Of a stretch of DNA of 64,000 bases, positions 17,501-24,736 are shown piece after piece. Both the position numbers and the translations under genes were made by a program. Source of the DNA: CAVQUE01 sp046290435 (lineage in GTDB: Bacteria; Actinomycetota; Acidimicrobiia; Acidimicrobiales; UBA8592). Every line of letters begins with the position of its first letter. Within the stretch, counting starts at the first letter, position 1. The stretch covers positions 8,837 through 72,836 of the forward strand of contig JBKAGO010000051.1 in assembly GCA_046290435.1 (NCBI GenBank). Direction: 5' to 3'. Under the pieces are notes generated by a model. That model worked only from the letters and a program-made list of their open reading frames with translations, searched no databases and was not told the DNA's origin.

Positions 17501-18025
17501 GCCGGTGTGTCGCAACAGGAAGAGGCCTTCGGCGTCGACGAGCTCGTCGTTGGCCATGACGTTGTGGAGGAAGTAGGCGCCCATGCCGCAGCCGGCGAAG
17601 ACCCCGATGTCTCCGTCGAAACGCTCCGGCGGATAGCCGGCGTCCTCCAGGGCCTCCCACGCGACCTCCAGGAGCTGGCGGTGCTGGGGATCCATGATCG
17701 CGGCTTCCTTGGGCCCCAGGCCGAAGAACTCTGCGTCGAACGCGGCGAAACCGTCGAGGGGGCCGTTGGCTCCGACGAACCCCGGATCGGCCAGCAACGA
17801 TTCGGGCACCCCATTGGCGCGCAGCTCGTCCTGGGTCCAGTGACGGACGCTCTCGACCCCGGCGCGCACGTTGCGCCACAGCTCGTCGGGATCGGCGGCA
17901 CCGGGGAATCGGCCGGCCATGCCCACGACCGCGATGTCGTGGGCGCGCCCGGGCTCGATCATGTCGTCGTCGGCGTAGGCGTCGCCGCCCTCGCCGTCGA
18001 ACTCGCTGTCGAATGCGTCGCTCAT
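11540..18025 (-). CDS. Type I polyketide synthase module KS-AT-KR-DH-ACP-TE
   Basis: 2161 aa. Domain order with key residues: KS 29-455 (TACSTSLVAIH, Cys202; His338; His377); AT 550-850 (GHSLGEN, Ser650; the specificity motif region reads YPVHS, neither the malonyl nor methylmalonyl consensus); KR with structural half 925-1180 and catalytic half 1190-1400 (GGLGGIG, Ser1345/1346, Tyr1359); DH 1420-1700 (His1443, Asp1616); carrier protein 1790-1865 (LGGHSL, Ser1826); thioesterase 1895-2155 (GGFSGGG, Ser1974; Asp2001; His2133). KR placed before DH is unusual for modular synthases. It should add one C2 unit to the chain from the upstream NRPS, reduce and dehydrate it, and release it. Its ATG overlaps the NRPS stop (ATGA), so the two are translationally coupled. 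All catalytic residues appear intact. No PPTase, exporter or regulator is adjacent. Confidence 0.95.
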   Translation of the reverse strand: MSDAFDSEFDGEGGDAYADDDMIEPGRAHDIAVVGMAGRFPGAADPDELWRNVRAGVESVRHWTQDELRANGVPESLLADPGFVGANGPLDGFAAFDAEFFGLGPKEAAIMDPQHRQLLEVAWEALEDAGYPPERFDGDIGVFAGCGMGAYFLHNVMANDELVDAEGLFLLRHTGNDKDFLSTRISYALDLSGPSISVQTACSTSLVAIHQSCQSLLAYECDMALAGGVTIEIPHGHGYVYKEGEVLSPDGHCRAFDHRGRGTVFGSGAGMVVLRRLVDAVEDGDRILAVIKGSAVNNDGARKISYMAPSVDGQAAAIAEALAVADVDPASVHYVETHGTGTAVGDPIEVAALNQAFGAAGGPETIGIGSIKPNIGHLDTAAGVASFIKLVQAIRHRELPPSINYEAPNPVVDFRSGPFFVNDRLRPWPDTGPARGGVSSLGVGGTNAHVIVEEAPEVEPVEPAPPAGRGRLVMISGRNPEAVDANTTRLADHLAGCEDDLADVAYSLHATRRAFGTRRIAVATDIDGAIEALRSGDAAQLPTREVYSERASVAFLFPGGGAHHAGMGRGLYDNEPEYRRHIDAGMSRLRERHGIDLTPALFCEPGGEAEAEALLEPPSVQLPAIFLVEYALGKLYESWGIVPRAMAGHSLGENTAACLAGVMTFEDCLDLVVIRGAMMESSGSGGVLSVNLAADDVEPYLSGNLVVAGINGPTLTSVSGTVPEIAELADRLGADGVEVRRIPFEYPVHSPLFDPHLGPFEAQLRSMDLKPPSIPIASNLTGTWLTVEEATDPGYWVRQVRHTVRFADDVDLLLQQEGTLLVEVGPGASLSSFARQSEALRPGQPVFASLRRPDQAGSDDDLHLLEIVGRLWSAGLEIDPEIFHGGPRRRVRLPKYAFTHRDYFIEPSTRRSGRSSERGVLARNDDLDDWFQREVWREQPLGVDLPELEMARWLIFDDGSGPAERLARRLFGDGHDVVTVVQGDAFARIDATHYAIAPEMGREGYERLVSQLVDDGRVPDRVVHFWTLSYDRKVRPGSSWFHHLQDRGFASLVHLAQVMAGALPETGQTWTVVTNGATAARGPIEHPEKATLFGPVTVIPRELAGVDVSLLDLDPGRRSGDTGRAVMLLDRLRQRLGADAADEDETDPVDVLLAELAAAESGAIVAYRSGRRYRRFHDRATLDTGATSLLRSGGTYLVTGGLGGIGMFIADRLGRHWKANLVLVGRSELPPEAEWPQWLDDHGPDNVTSQRLRKLIALRDAGVEVMTAAADVADVTAMTRVVDDAVARFGRLDGVIHAAGVVDDGLIATRSEADLDRVLTPKIQGALVLEQVTEAHRPDFVVSFSSTSAALGLPGQVDYAAANAFLDAHARRQRRIGEPRRISLAWGPWLELGMAASASSEVLDAGTFMPSPHALLDYVAVDDDLAIGTAQLSADGAWVLDEHRAEVGRAVLPGTAHLELYAEMATHLFAEPAAVKDLTFVSPLVVPDEAVRDARVVVRRIIADAVGGDDVWKATLESGALGSSNGWHVHSEATLVRATSDAVSVDLPAVAARCVDIVRDDNGIATRQEDHIRFGPRWRCLHELRMGEREALGSLRLADAFVGDLDRHLFHAALADIATGFGLDLIPGYAALESPPLYVPFGYGSVTLFAPLAQDIRSHLRLRDTTANDAMVRFDITICDPSGRVLAEIEDFSMVRTESSSFGDTTASGASTAIGEGLAPDVLFERFLAAGIEPDDGWEAFQRVLAAGENGHVVVSPLPIGPQTDLITRTLAGTEGGARFARPALSSEYAEPSDEVEAALVDIWESLLGIDQIGVDDDFFELGGHSLVALRLFASVKSRFGVDHPMSVLFDAPTVARLAAVIRAGLGDEAGAAPGDGGVSGVGALGLRHVVEMSPDPGDGSTPFFLVAGMFGNILNLRHLAMLIGDGRAVYGIQALGLREGEEPHRRFEDMAEAYIAEIRRVQPHGPYLLGGFSGGGVTAFEMAHQIEAAGEKVDAVIMLDSPRPGLGGEVTFADRVLRHVHDLRVAKHRYPMHYLRNRLEWERYKRRLETQKHMPGNADPTERIEAAFYDAVASYEARPWSGRVELFRPPLNQTYKVSGDRYINETYEFQLSDNGWGGYAGDLVVHEVPGTHDSMVLEPNVRVLAARIVEVLAAAESGAS

Positions 18026-21000
18026 GGGCGACCTCGCCGCCCCGCACGGCGAGCGGCAGCGCGCCTCCCTGCGCGATCGGATGCGACGACGGGACGACCG
18101 GCGCCCGTGGCGCCGCCGGCAGCGACGGGCTCCTCGGCCGGTGCGGCTTCGGCGGCGAATGCGTCGGCGAGCTCGTTGACCGTGGGATAGCGGAACAGAT
18201 CGACGAGCGAGATGGTTCGTGCGAGCTTGTTCTCGAGGGCCTCGCGCAGCGTGACCACCTGCAGCGAGTTGCCGCCGTGATCGAAGAACGTGCGGTTGCG
18301 ATCGATCGTGTCGGTCTTGAGCGTGTCGCGCCACGCAGTCTCGATGAGACCCGCGAGCTCGGCCGAATCCATGGGCCGAGCCGTTGCCGGGGCACTGGGA
18401 CGCTGCCGCTGTGGCGCGGCCTCGACGGGCGCCTCGGCGGCCCCGCCGCCGAGGTCCATCGCGGCCAGCGCGAGGCGGTCGACCTTGCCGTTGGGGGTGG
18501 TCGGCAACGTGGCGTGCCAGCGGTACTTCTCCGGGACCATGTGCGAAGGCAGCACCGTACGCAACCCACCGACGAGCGCAGCGGTCTCGGCGTGGCGCTC
18601 CGCGTCGACGGGCACGAGATGGCCTACCAGGCGGGCATCGTCGCCCTCGCCGTGGACGACGACGACGGCTTCGGCGACATCGTCGCGTCCTTCGAGTGCC
18701 GCTTCGATCTCGCCGAGCTCGATGCGATGACCGCGCAGCTTCACCTGGCTGTCGGCACGACCCAGGAACTCGAGGATGCCGTCGCTGCGCCAGCGAACCA
18801 GGTCGCCGGTGCGGTAGAGCCGCTCGCCGTCGATGGTGACGAAGCGCTCGGCGGTGAGCTCGGGGCGGCGGTGGTACCCGCGGGTGACGCCGAGGCCACC
18901 GATGAGCAACTCGCCGATGGCACCCCCAGGACGCAGCGCCCCGCCAGGGCCGGCGACCCGCACGAACGTGTTGGCCAATGCCTGCCCGATCGGCAGGCCG
19001 CTGCCGTCGAGATCGTCCGCCGTGACGACGTGTGCGGTCGACCAGATGGTGGTCTCGGTCGGGCCGTAGACGTTGACGACCGTGCCGCCGACGTTGGCCA
19101 CGAGGTCGCGTGCGACCGACATCGGGCAGGCCTCGCCGCCGACGAGCATCGTGTGGAGGCGACCGAGGGCCTCGTGGCTGGCGGGATCGGCGAGGATGAT
19201 CCGGGCTTCCGATGGTGTGCACTGCAGGTGCGTGACGCCGTGGGCCTCGATGAGCGAGGCATAGGTCTCGATGGTGTCGGGCACCGCGCTGTCGACGAGG
19301 AAGTGGCGGCGCACGTCGTCGAGCTGGTGGAGCTGGGCCAGCACGGTCTCGGCGTCGATGCCGAAATCGACCAGCGCAGCGATCTCGTCGACGTCGGCGC
19401 CGGCGATCTCCTCGGCCATGGCCACGCAGGTCTCGACATCGCCGAACAGGCCGCTGGTCTCGAAGTACCGAGCGAAGGCGACCTCGAGGAGGGCGTCGAG
19501 ATCCTCGGGAGTGAGGCCCATCAGCAGCCCGTCGGACTCGGTGGCGGTGGGGTCGAAGGTCGGGAACGCGCTGGCGTGGTCCTTGACGAGCATGACCGAG
19601 TCGCGCAGGTAGCCCTTCATGGGCTCGCGGACGGTCTCGCGGACGTTGTCGTCGGCGACGAAGGTGTGCAGCATCAGCGACACCGTGCCCCGCCCCGGGT
19701 GGCCGGCTTCGTCCCATGCTGCGCGATAGGCGGCGACCTTCTCGCGGACCTCGTCGACGCTCTGGCCGAGGAGGTGCGTGAGCAGGTTGTATCCCTCGCG
19801 CCCGGCGAGCCGGAAGGACTCGATGTTGCCGGCGGTGGTGTACCAGAGCGGCAGGTCGGCCTGGATCGGCCGGGGCAGGGTCGTGACCTCGACGTCGCCG
19901 GTGGGGCCGGGATAGGTGACCGTCTCGCCGCGCCACAGGGCCCGGAGCTCGCCGATCTGCTCGATGAGTGCCGACTTGGGCTGTCCGTGGTTCTGGGGCC
20001 GGAAGACGAAGTCGTGGGGGTGCCAGCCCGCGGCGATGGCCATACCGGTTCGCCCGCCCGAGATGCGGTCGACGACGGCCCATTCCTCGGCGACCCGGGC
20101 CGGGTGGTGCAGGGGCAGCACGCAGCTGCCGGCGCGCAGCGACACGTTCTCGGTGATGGCGGCGAGCGCAGCGCTGGTGACCGAGGGATTGGGGAACGGT
20201 CCGCCGAAGGCGTTGAAGTGCCGTTCGGGTGTCCACACCGCGACGAAGCCGCGTTCGTCGGCGAAGCGGGCGGCATCGAAGAGCACCTCGTACTCGCCAC
20301 CGCCCTCGGCGCCCTCGCTACCGAAGAAGAACAGGCTCATGTCGAGGCGGGTGGAGCCACGACCGGGCGCCTTGGGGCGCATCGCGGCGAGGCCCTCGTA
20401 CAGCACGACCTTCCAGCCGTGCACCAGGGGATGGAAGAGCTCGAGCACCGAGATGTCGAACGACAGCGTGGTGACCGACAGCCACACGCCGTCGTCGGTG
20501 CCGAGGTGGGGTTCCATGGCCCGCAGGAAGCTGTCGACGTTGCCGTGTTCGACCATGACGCCCTTCGGGCGGCCCGTCGAGCCGGAGGTGTACATGACGT
20601 AAGCCAGCGCGTCGGGGCCAACAGCGACGAGTTCAACGAGTTCGGCACCGGTGGGGTCGGCTGCGACCGCAGCGATGTCGACGGCCACCGGGCCACGGAC
20701 CGGGAGATGGGCGGCATCGTCGGTGACGATGACGGCCATGGCCGCGTCCTCGGCCATGAAGGCCAGCCGTTCGCGCGGGAACCGGGGGTCGAGGGGCACA
20801 TAGGCCGCCCCTGCCATCAACACGCCCAGCACACCGGTGACCATGTCGATGCCGGGTGCGGTGGCCACACCCACGAGGTCGCCCGGGGCGACACCCGCCT
20901 CCACCAGGCGGGCGCCGATGCGCCGTGCCCGGCGGTCGAGTTCGCCGTAGGTGAGCTCACGCCCACGGTGCACCACCGCGACGGTGTCGGGCTGGGTGGC

Positions 21001-22692
21001 GGCAACGGCGGCGAAACGCTCGTGGAGACCGCCGGCGAAGGCCGACGCGTCGGCCCGGCCGCCGAGGTCGACGAGGTCGGCGGCCGCGGCGGCACCGACC
21101 ACGGGGAGGGATCCGGTGACCGTGTCGACGCCGGCGGCGTCGATGGCGGCGACGAAGGCGGCGAGGCCCTCGCGCAGCGCCGCAGCCGTTGCCGGTTCGG
21201 CGCGCACCTGCAACGTGATGTCGCCGCCGTCGACGACGAACTGCACCGGCGCGTCGCAGCGATCGCCGGGACCGACGATCGCGATCGAGGGCCGCGGCGC
21301 GTCGGGCGGCCCGTCGACCTGCACCGGCATGCGCTGGGCGAGATCGGCGAGGATCGGGCCCCGCCGGCGGGCCTCCGCGATGGTGGCGGCCACCTCGGCG
21401 ATCGATCGGCCGACCGGGGCATCGGGCGCGGCCGAGACCGTGGCGGGCACCAGCGTGCGGAACCACGGCGAGAGCTCGGTTCCGTGACCGGTGTCGGTGC
21501 GCACGTCGACGGTGCCCGTCGCTGCATCGCTGCGGGCGAGGGCGAACAGCGCTGCGATGGCCTCGGCCCGGGACGCGTCGGCGACACACACCGTCTCGGT
21601 GGACACCAGCGCCAGCGTCGGATCGACCGGGGCGAACGCGACATCCACGACATCGAGACGCCGGGACCACCAGCGCTCGTTGCGGACGGTGGCCTCTTGG
21701 ACCGCGGCCAGGGTGTCGAGCAGCGCCGAGGGGTCGGGAAGGACCGAGCCGACCGTGACCGATGCAGGGGCATCGTCGCGCACCCAGCCGCTCAGCCGGA
21801 CCGGCACCGTGGTGGTTGCAACAGTGACGGTCATACGCCGCCCGGCCCGATCGATGTCGATCACGGTGCCGGGCAGCGCCGGCGAACCGGCGACCGGGGT
21901 GTGTGCCTCGCTCCGATGGGCGTCCGCCATCTCGCAGCTGCCGACGAGAAGGAGCGTGGTGTCGTCGAGCTGGAGCAGGGGTCGGCCCACCCGGTTGATG
22001 GTGGGCCCGAAATCGAGCGCCCGGACGAGGCGATCGATCTCTGCTGCCGCCATCGAATGGGGCACCAGGGCCCCGGCGGGGACGGGACGCTCGTAGCGGC
22101 CGCAGTAACGCCCGGAACCGACCTGTGGCGTGCGATCGAGCGACCCGTCGACGAGTTGTTCGACGAGGCGCTCGAAGGAGTCGCCGGCCGCTGCGAAACA
22201 CTTGAGGTTGATGGAACGGGTGGTCTCGTCGGCGCTGACGGCGAAGCTCGACGCTGCGAGCACGTCGCCTTCGTCGACGCCGGACTCGACGACATGCCAA
22301 CTGACCGCGTACTCGGTCTCGCCGGCGAGGATCGCCCACATGGGGGTGTGCAGCCCGGCGTAGGCCGGGAGCGGGCCGTCGTGGAAGTTCACGGCGAGAC
22401 CGACCGATGCGATCATGTCGTCGCCGATGATGCGAAGGTTCCCGACGCTCAACAACAGGTCGGGGCGGGTGCGTTCGAGGTAGGCCCCGAAATCGTCCCA
22501 TGCGACGCGGTCGATCCCGGCGTCGTCGGCCCAGGCGCCGATGGCGTCGTCGTCGGAGCTGATGGCCACGACGCGCAGTCCCGCGTCGATCAGGCGGCCG
22601 GCGCACGAGGCCACCAGCGGGTGGTCTCCCACGAACGCGACCGTCCCGTAGGGGGTCTGTGCCTCGTCTGGTGAGCTGTTCATGTGCTCCAT
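18022..22692 (-). CDS. NRPS: formyltransferase, truncated C-like remnant, A domain with inserted luciferase-like monooxygenase, PCP
   Basis: 1556 aa. Residues 16-260 are a methionyl-tRNA-formyltransferase-like domain with the Asn-His-Asp set (NFHDGPLPAYAG, Asn102/His104; SGVDEGDVL, Asp140). Residues 320-530 resemble only the C-terminal half of a condensation domain, without HHxxxDG. The adenylation domain starts about 560 (TYGELD; YTSGSTGRPKGVM; FDISVLELF) and is interrupted at 775-1125 by an FMN-type luciferase-like monooxygenase of the MupA/Atu3671 kind. It resumes with YGPTETT, YRTGDLV and NGKVDR. A carrier protein (HGGNSL, Ser1476) ends the chain. Specificity positions read D-I-L-Q-L-G-V-I-W, one residue from the glycine code. 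Start is ATG 22692 or 22683. The gene should load, formylate and oxidise an amino acid, then pass it to the coupled PKS. Confidence 0.93.
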   Translation of the reverse strand: MEHMNSSPDEAQTPYGTVAFVGDHPLVASCAGRLIDAGLRVVAISSDDDAIGAWADDAGIDRVAWDDFGAYLERTRPDLLLSVGNLRIIGDDMIASVGLAVNFHDGPLPAYAGLHTPMWAILAGETEYAVSWHVVESGVDEGDVLAASSFAVSADETTRSINLKCFAAAGDSFERLVEQLVDGSLDRTPQVGSGRYCGRYERPVPAGALVPHSMAAAEIDRLVRALDFGPTINRVGRPLLQLDDTTLLLVGSCEMADAHRSEAHTPVAGSPALPGTVIDIDRAGRRMTVTVATTTVPVRLSGWVRDDAPASVTVGSVLPDPSALLDTLAAVQEATVRNERWWSRRLDVVDVAFAPVDPTLALVSTETVCVADASRAEAIAALFALARSDAATGTVDVRTDTGHGTELSPWFRTLVPATVSAAPDAPVGRSIAEVAATIAEARRRGPILADLAQRMPVQVDGPPDAPRPSIAIVGPGDRCDAPVQFVVDGGDITLQVRAEPATAAALREGLAAFVAAIDAAGVDTVTGSLPVVGAAAAADLVDLGGRADASAFAGGLHERFAAVAATQPDTVAVVHRGRELTYGELDRRARRIGARLVEAGVAPGDLVGVATAPGIDMVTGVLGVLMAGAAYVPLDPRFPRERLAFMAEDAAMAVIVTDDAAHLPVRGPVAVDIAAVAADPTGAELVELVAVGPDALAYVMYTSGSTGRPKGVMVEHGNVDSFLRAMEPHLGTDDGVWLSVTTLSFDISVLELFHPLVHGWKVVLYEGLAAMRPKAPGRGSTRLDMSLFFFGSEGAEGGGEYEVLFDAARFADERGFVAVWTPERHFNAFGGPFPNPSVTSAALAAITENVSLRAGSCVLPLHHPARVAEEWAVVDRISGGRTGMAIAAGWHPHDFVFRPQNHGQPKSALIEQIGELRALWRGETVTYPGPTGDVEVTTLPRPIQADLPLWYTTAGNIESFRLAGREGYNLLTHLLGQSVDEVREKVAAYRAAWDEAGHPGRGTVSLMLHTFVADDNVRETVREPMKGYLRDSVMLVKDHASAFPTFDPTATESDGLLMGLTPEDLDALLEVAFARYFETSGLFGDVETCVAMAEEIAGADVDEIAALVDFGIDAETVLAQLHQLDDVRRHFLVDSAVPDTIETYASLIEAHGVTHLQCTPSEARIILADPASHEALGRLHTMLVGGEACPMSVARDLVANVGGTVVNVYGPTETTIWSTAHVVTADDLDGSGLPIGQALANTFVRVAGPGGALRPGGAIGELLIGGLGVTRGYHRRPELTAERFVTIDGERLYRTGDLVRWRSDGILEFLGRADSQVKLRGHRIELGEIEAALEGRDDVAEAVVVVHGEGDDARLVGHLVPVDAERHAETAALVGGLRTVLPSHMVPEKYRWHATLPTTPNGKVDRLALAAMDLGGGAAEAPVEAAPQRQRPSAPATARPMDSAELAGLIETAWRDTLKTDTIDRNRTFFDHGGNSLQVVTLREALENKLARTISLVDLFRYPTVNELADAFAAEAAPAEEPVAAGGATGAGRPVVASDRAGRRAAARRAGRRGRP

Positions 22693-22938
22693 CCCGCCGG
22701 ATCGCGTGTGACCGTCGGATCAACTGTCGTACGAACCGACACGAGCCCATCGGCATCGTCGTCCCTCAGCTGAGGGCACCACGCTATTCGGGATGGACCC
22801 CCTCGCGCGCCCCAGGCCGGGAGTTCGCGGTGCAAGCCCGTCGAGCGGGTCCGCCGGGGCCCACCCGGAGTCGTCGCGATGATCACCGCCGTCGACCGTT
22901 GTCTCCACTCTCGACGAAACACGAGGTGATCCGTCGTG
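22693..22938. other. Intergenic gap upstream of the NRPS gene
   Basis: 246 bp between the NRPS start and the stop of the sugar transferase, both on the minus strand. No convincing TAnnnT element or Shine-Dalgarno is seen close to the NRPS start, and no regulator-type palindrome is evident. A short ACACGA/TCGTGT pair near 22919-22939 overlaps the sugar-transferase stop. The NRPS promoter is therefore not located. Confidence 0.5.
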
Positions 22939-24552
22939 TCAGGAGGCATCCTCGTCGCCACGCCCGACGAGGCCCTTGAGCGCGCGGACGATCACCGACT
23001 GGGCGGTGAGGATGAGAATGACCAGGTCGAGGCTGATCGACCAGTTCTTGACATAGAACAGGTCGAGTCGGCGGTACGACGCGAACGAGGGGTTGTCCCT
23101 GGCCTCGACCTGCCACAGGCCGGTGATGCCCGGGCGCACGTTGTGGCGCTCGCGGAGCTCTTCGTCGAAGGACTCGACCTCGGTGGGCAGCGCGGGCCGG
23201 GGACCGACGAGGCTCATCTCGCCGCGCAGGACGTTGAGGAGCTGGGGCAGTTCGTCGATCGAGGTGAACCGCAGGAGATGTCCGATGCGGGTCACCCGGG
23301 GGTCGCGGTTGACCTTGAGCAGGGGTCCGGTGCGGGCGTTCTGCGACTGCACCTCGTGGAGGCGGGCCTCGGCGTCGGTGGCCATGGTCCGCAGCTTCCA
23401 CAACCGGAAGTGCTGGCCACCGAACCCGACGCGTTCCTGGCGGAAGAACACCGGGCCGCGGTCCTCGAGCTTGATGATCGCCGCGGCGAGCACCAGGAAG
23501 GGGGCGATGACGACGATGCCGACGCCTGCGAGCACGATGTCGACGACCCGCTTCAGCACCAGCTGCCACTGCTTGAGGTTCGGCCGGTCGACATAGAGGA
23601 GCGGCTCGTGGACGACCGGGGCCAGCTGGACCCGCTGGGACGAGATCCCGGCGATGCCCATCGTGAGGTGGACGTGGTGGCCGGCGGCGGTGAGCTGTTC
23701 GACGGCCACGGCGCGGTCGACCGGGTTGAGCTCGTCGACGACCACGAAGGCGCCGTTCGCGCCGGCGCTCTCCATGACCTCGAGCACGTCGCGGGGCTCG
23801 CCGAGCCAGTCGGGCGACGCGGCGCCGAGCATGCGGTCGGCCACGACGCCCTTGACCCGGTAGCCGGCCTCGACGTGGTCGGACAACAGATCCATCAGGT
23901 CACGGGTGCCGGGGCCGCCCCCGACGATGACGACGCTGCGGCAGTACCGACCCTGGGAGCGGGCGGTGCGGATCCAGCCGTCGAAGATGCTGCGCCCGAT
24001 GATCAGGAACACGAACAGCAAGATGCCTGCGGTCAGGTCGGCGCCGAGATGCAGTTCGGTCGTGGCCAGCAGGTCGAGGAACAAGATGCCGGGTATGACC
24101 AGGGCCGCGACGCGGCTGATCGCGGCCAGTTCGGCCGAGCGCACGCTGCTGACCCGCGACTTGTAGAGGTCGAACAGGACGAGCAGCCACAGGGTCGCGG
24201 CGCTCGATATCGCGATGACGAGCCAGTACCGACGGAGCGACTCGTGGTTGGACCAGTCGGTCCAGGGGGCCAGGAACGAAAACGTCCAGGCGAGGGCGAC
24301 GGCGAGGACGTCGAGGCCGATGAGGAAGACCCGTGGGACGTTGATCCGGGACGTGCGAGCCGGAGGGGACGCGACGACTTCGAGTGCTGGTCGATCGTCG
24401 ACGTCGAGATCGAGATCGTCGTCGGTGTGCGCAACCGTCAAGACTTCGCCCTTCATGTCGGTTTCCGCCTGGCCCGACTTACCAGTGCCGCCTAAGAACG
24501 TAGCGCCTGCATAGGCCACATCTCCAGCACTGGAGCGGCGACTTGTGGTCAT
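22939..24552 (-). CDS. Polyprenyl-phosphate sugar-1-phosphate transferase (WbaP-like)
   Basis: 537 aa. The N-terminal half has four predicted membrane helices (about 72-190), followed by a soluble CoA-binding-like Rossmann region (VVIVGGGPGTRDLMDLL). A fifth helix leads into the bacterial sugar transferase domain. That domain carries WKLRTMATDAEARLHE, DELPQLLNVLRGEMSLVGPR and RPGITGLWQVEARD, all diagnostic of enzymes that start exopolysaccharide or O-antigen assembly by moving a hexose-1-phosphate onto undecaprenyl phosphate. AGGAGG 8 nt before ATG 24552 decides the start; upstream Met codons lack this. No other polysaccharide genes are nearby. It precedes the NRPS gene on the same strand with a 246-bp gap. 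Confidence 0.93.
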   Translation of the reverse strand: MTTSRRSSAGDVAYAGATFLGGTGKSGQAETDMKGEVLTVAHTDDDLDLDVDDRPALEVVASPPARTSRINVPRVFLIGLDVLAVALAWTFSFLAPWTDWSNHESLRRYWLVIAISSAATLWLLVLFDLYKSRVSSVRSAELAAISRVAALVIPGILFLDLLATTELHLGADLTAGILLFVFLIIGRSIFDGWIRTARSQGRYCRSVVIVGGGPGTRDLMDLLSDHVEAGYRVKGVVADRMLGAASPDWLGEPRDVLEVMESAGANGAFVVVDELNPVDRAVAVEQLTAAGHHVHLTMGIAGISSQRVQLAPVVHEPLLYVDRPNLKQWQLVLKRVVDIVLAGVGIVVIAPFLVLAAAIIKLEDRGPVFFRQERVGFGGQHFRLWKLRTMATDAEARLHEVQSQNARTGPLLKVNRDPRVTRIGHLLRFTSIDELPQLLNVLRGEMSLVGPRPALPTEVESFDEELRERHNVRPGITGLWQVEARDNPSFASYRRLDLFYVKNWSISLDLVILILTAQSVIVRALKGLVGRGDEDAS

Positions 24553-24736
24553 TTCTCGACCTCCTGTACCGCCAGTGTTTCGAGTCCGTGTCGGACCCGT
24601 GTCGAACCCGTGACCTGGGCCGACGCGGCGCAGCGGCGCCTCCGGACGAGTATCGCTCGCGGGCGCGGGGAGCCGCATGGGCCGAACTCCCCGGTTCGGG
24701 AGAGCCCGTCGCACGAGATGGTGACGGACGTCATGT

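Noticed and set aside
11540..20236. A single 2898-codon open frame covering the PKS and part of the NRPS region
   Set aside because: The part upstream of 18025 is the Arg/Pro-rich shadow of the NRPS gene in another frame; the PKS begins at MSDAFDS with an ATGA overlap.
13313..22674. Very long open frames of 1625 and 1553 codons on the plus strand opposite the NRPS-PKS genes
   Set aside because: They are rich in Gly, Val, Asp and Arg with no family motifs, the usual antisense shadow in GC-rich DNA.
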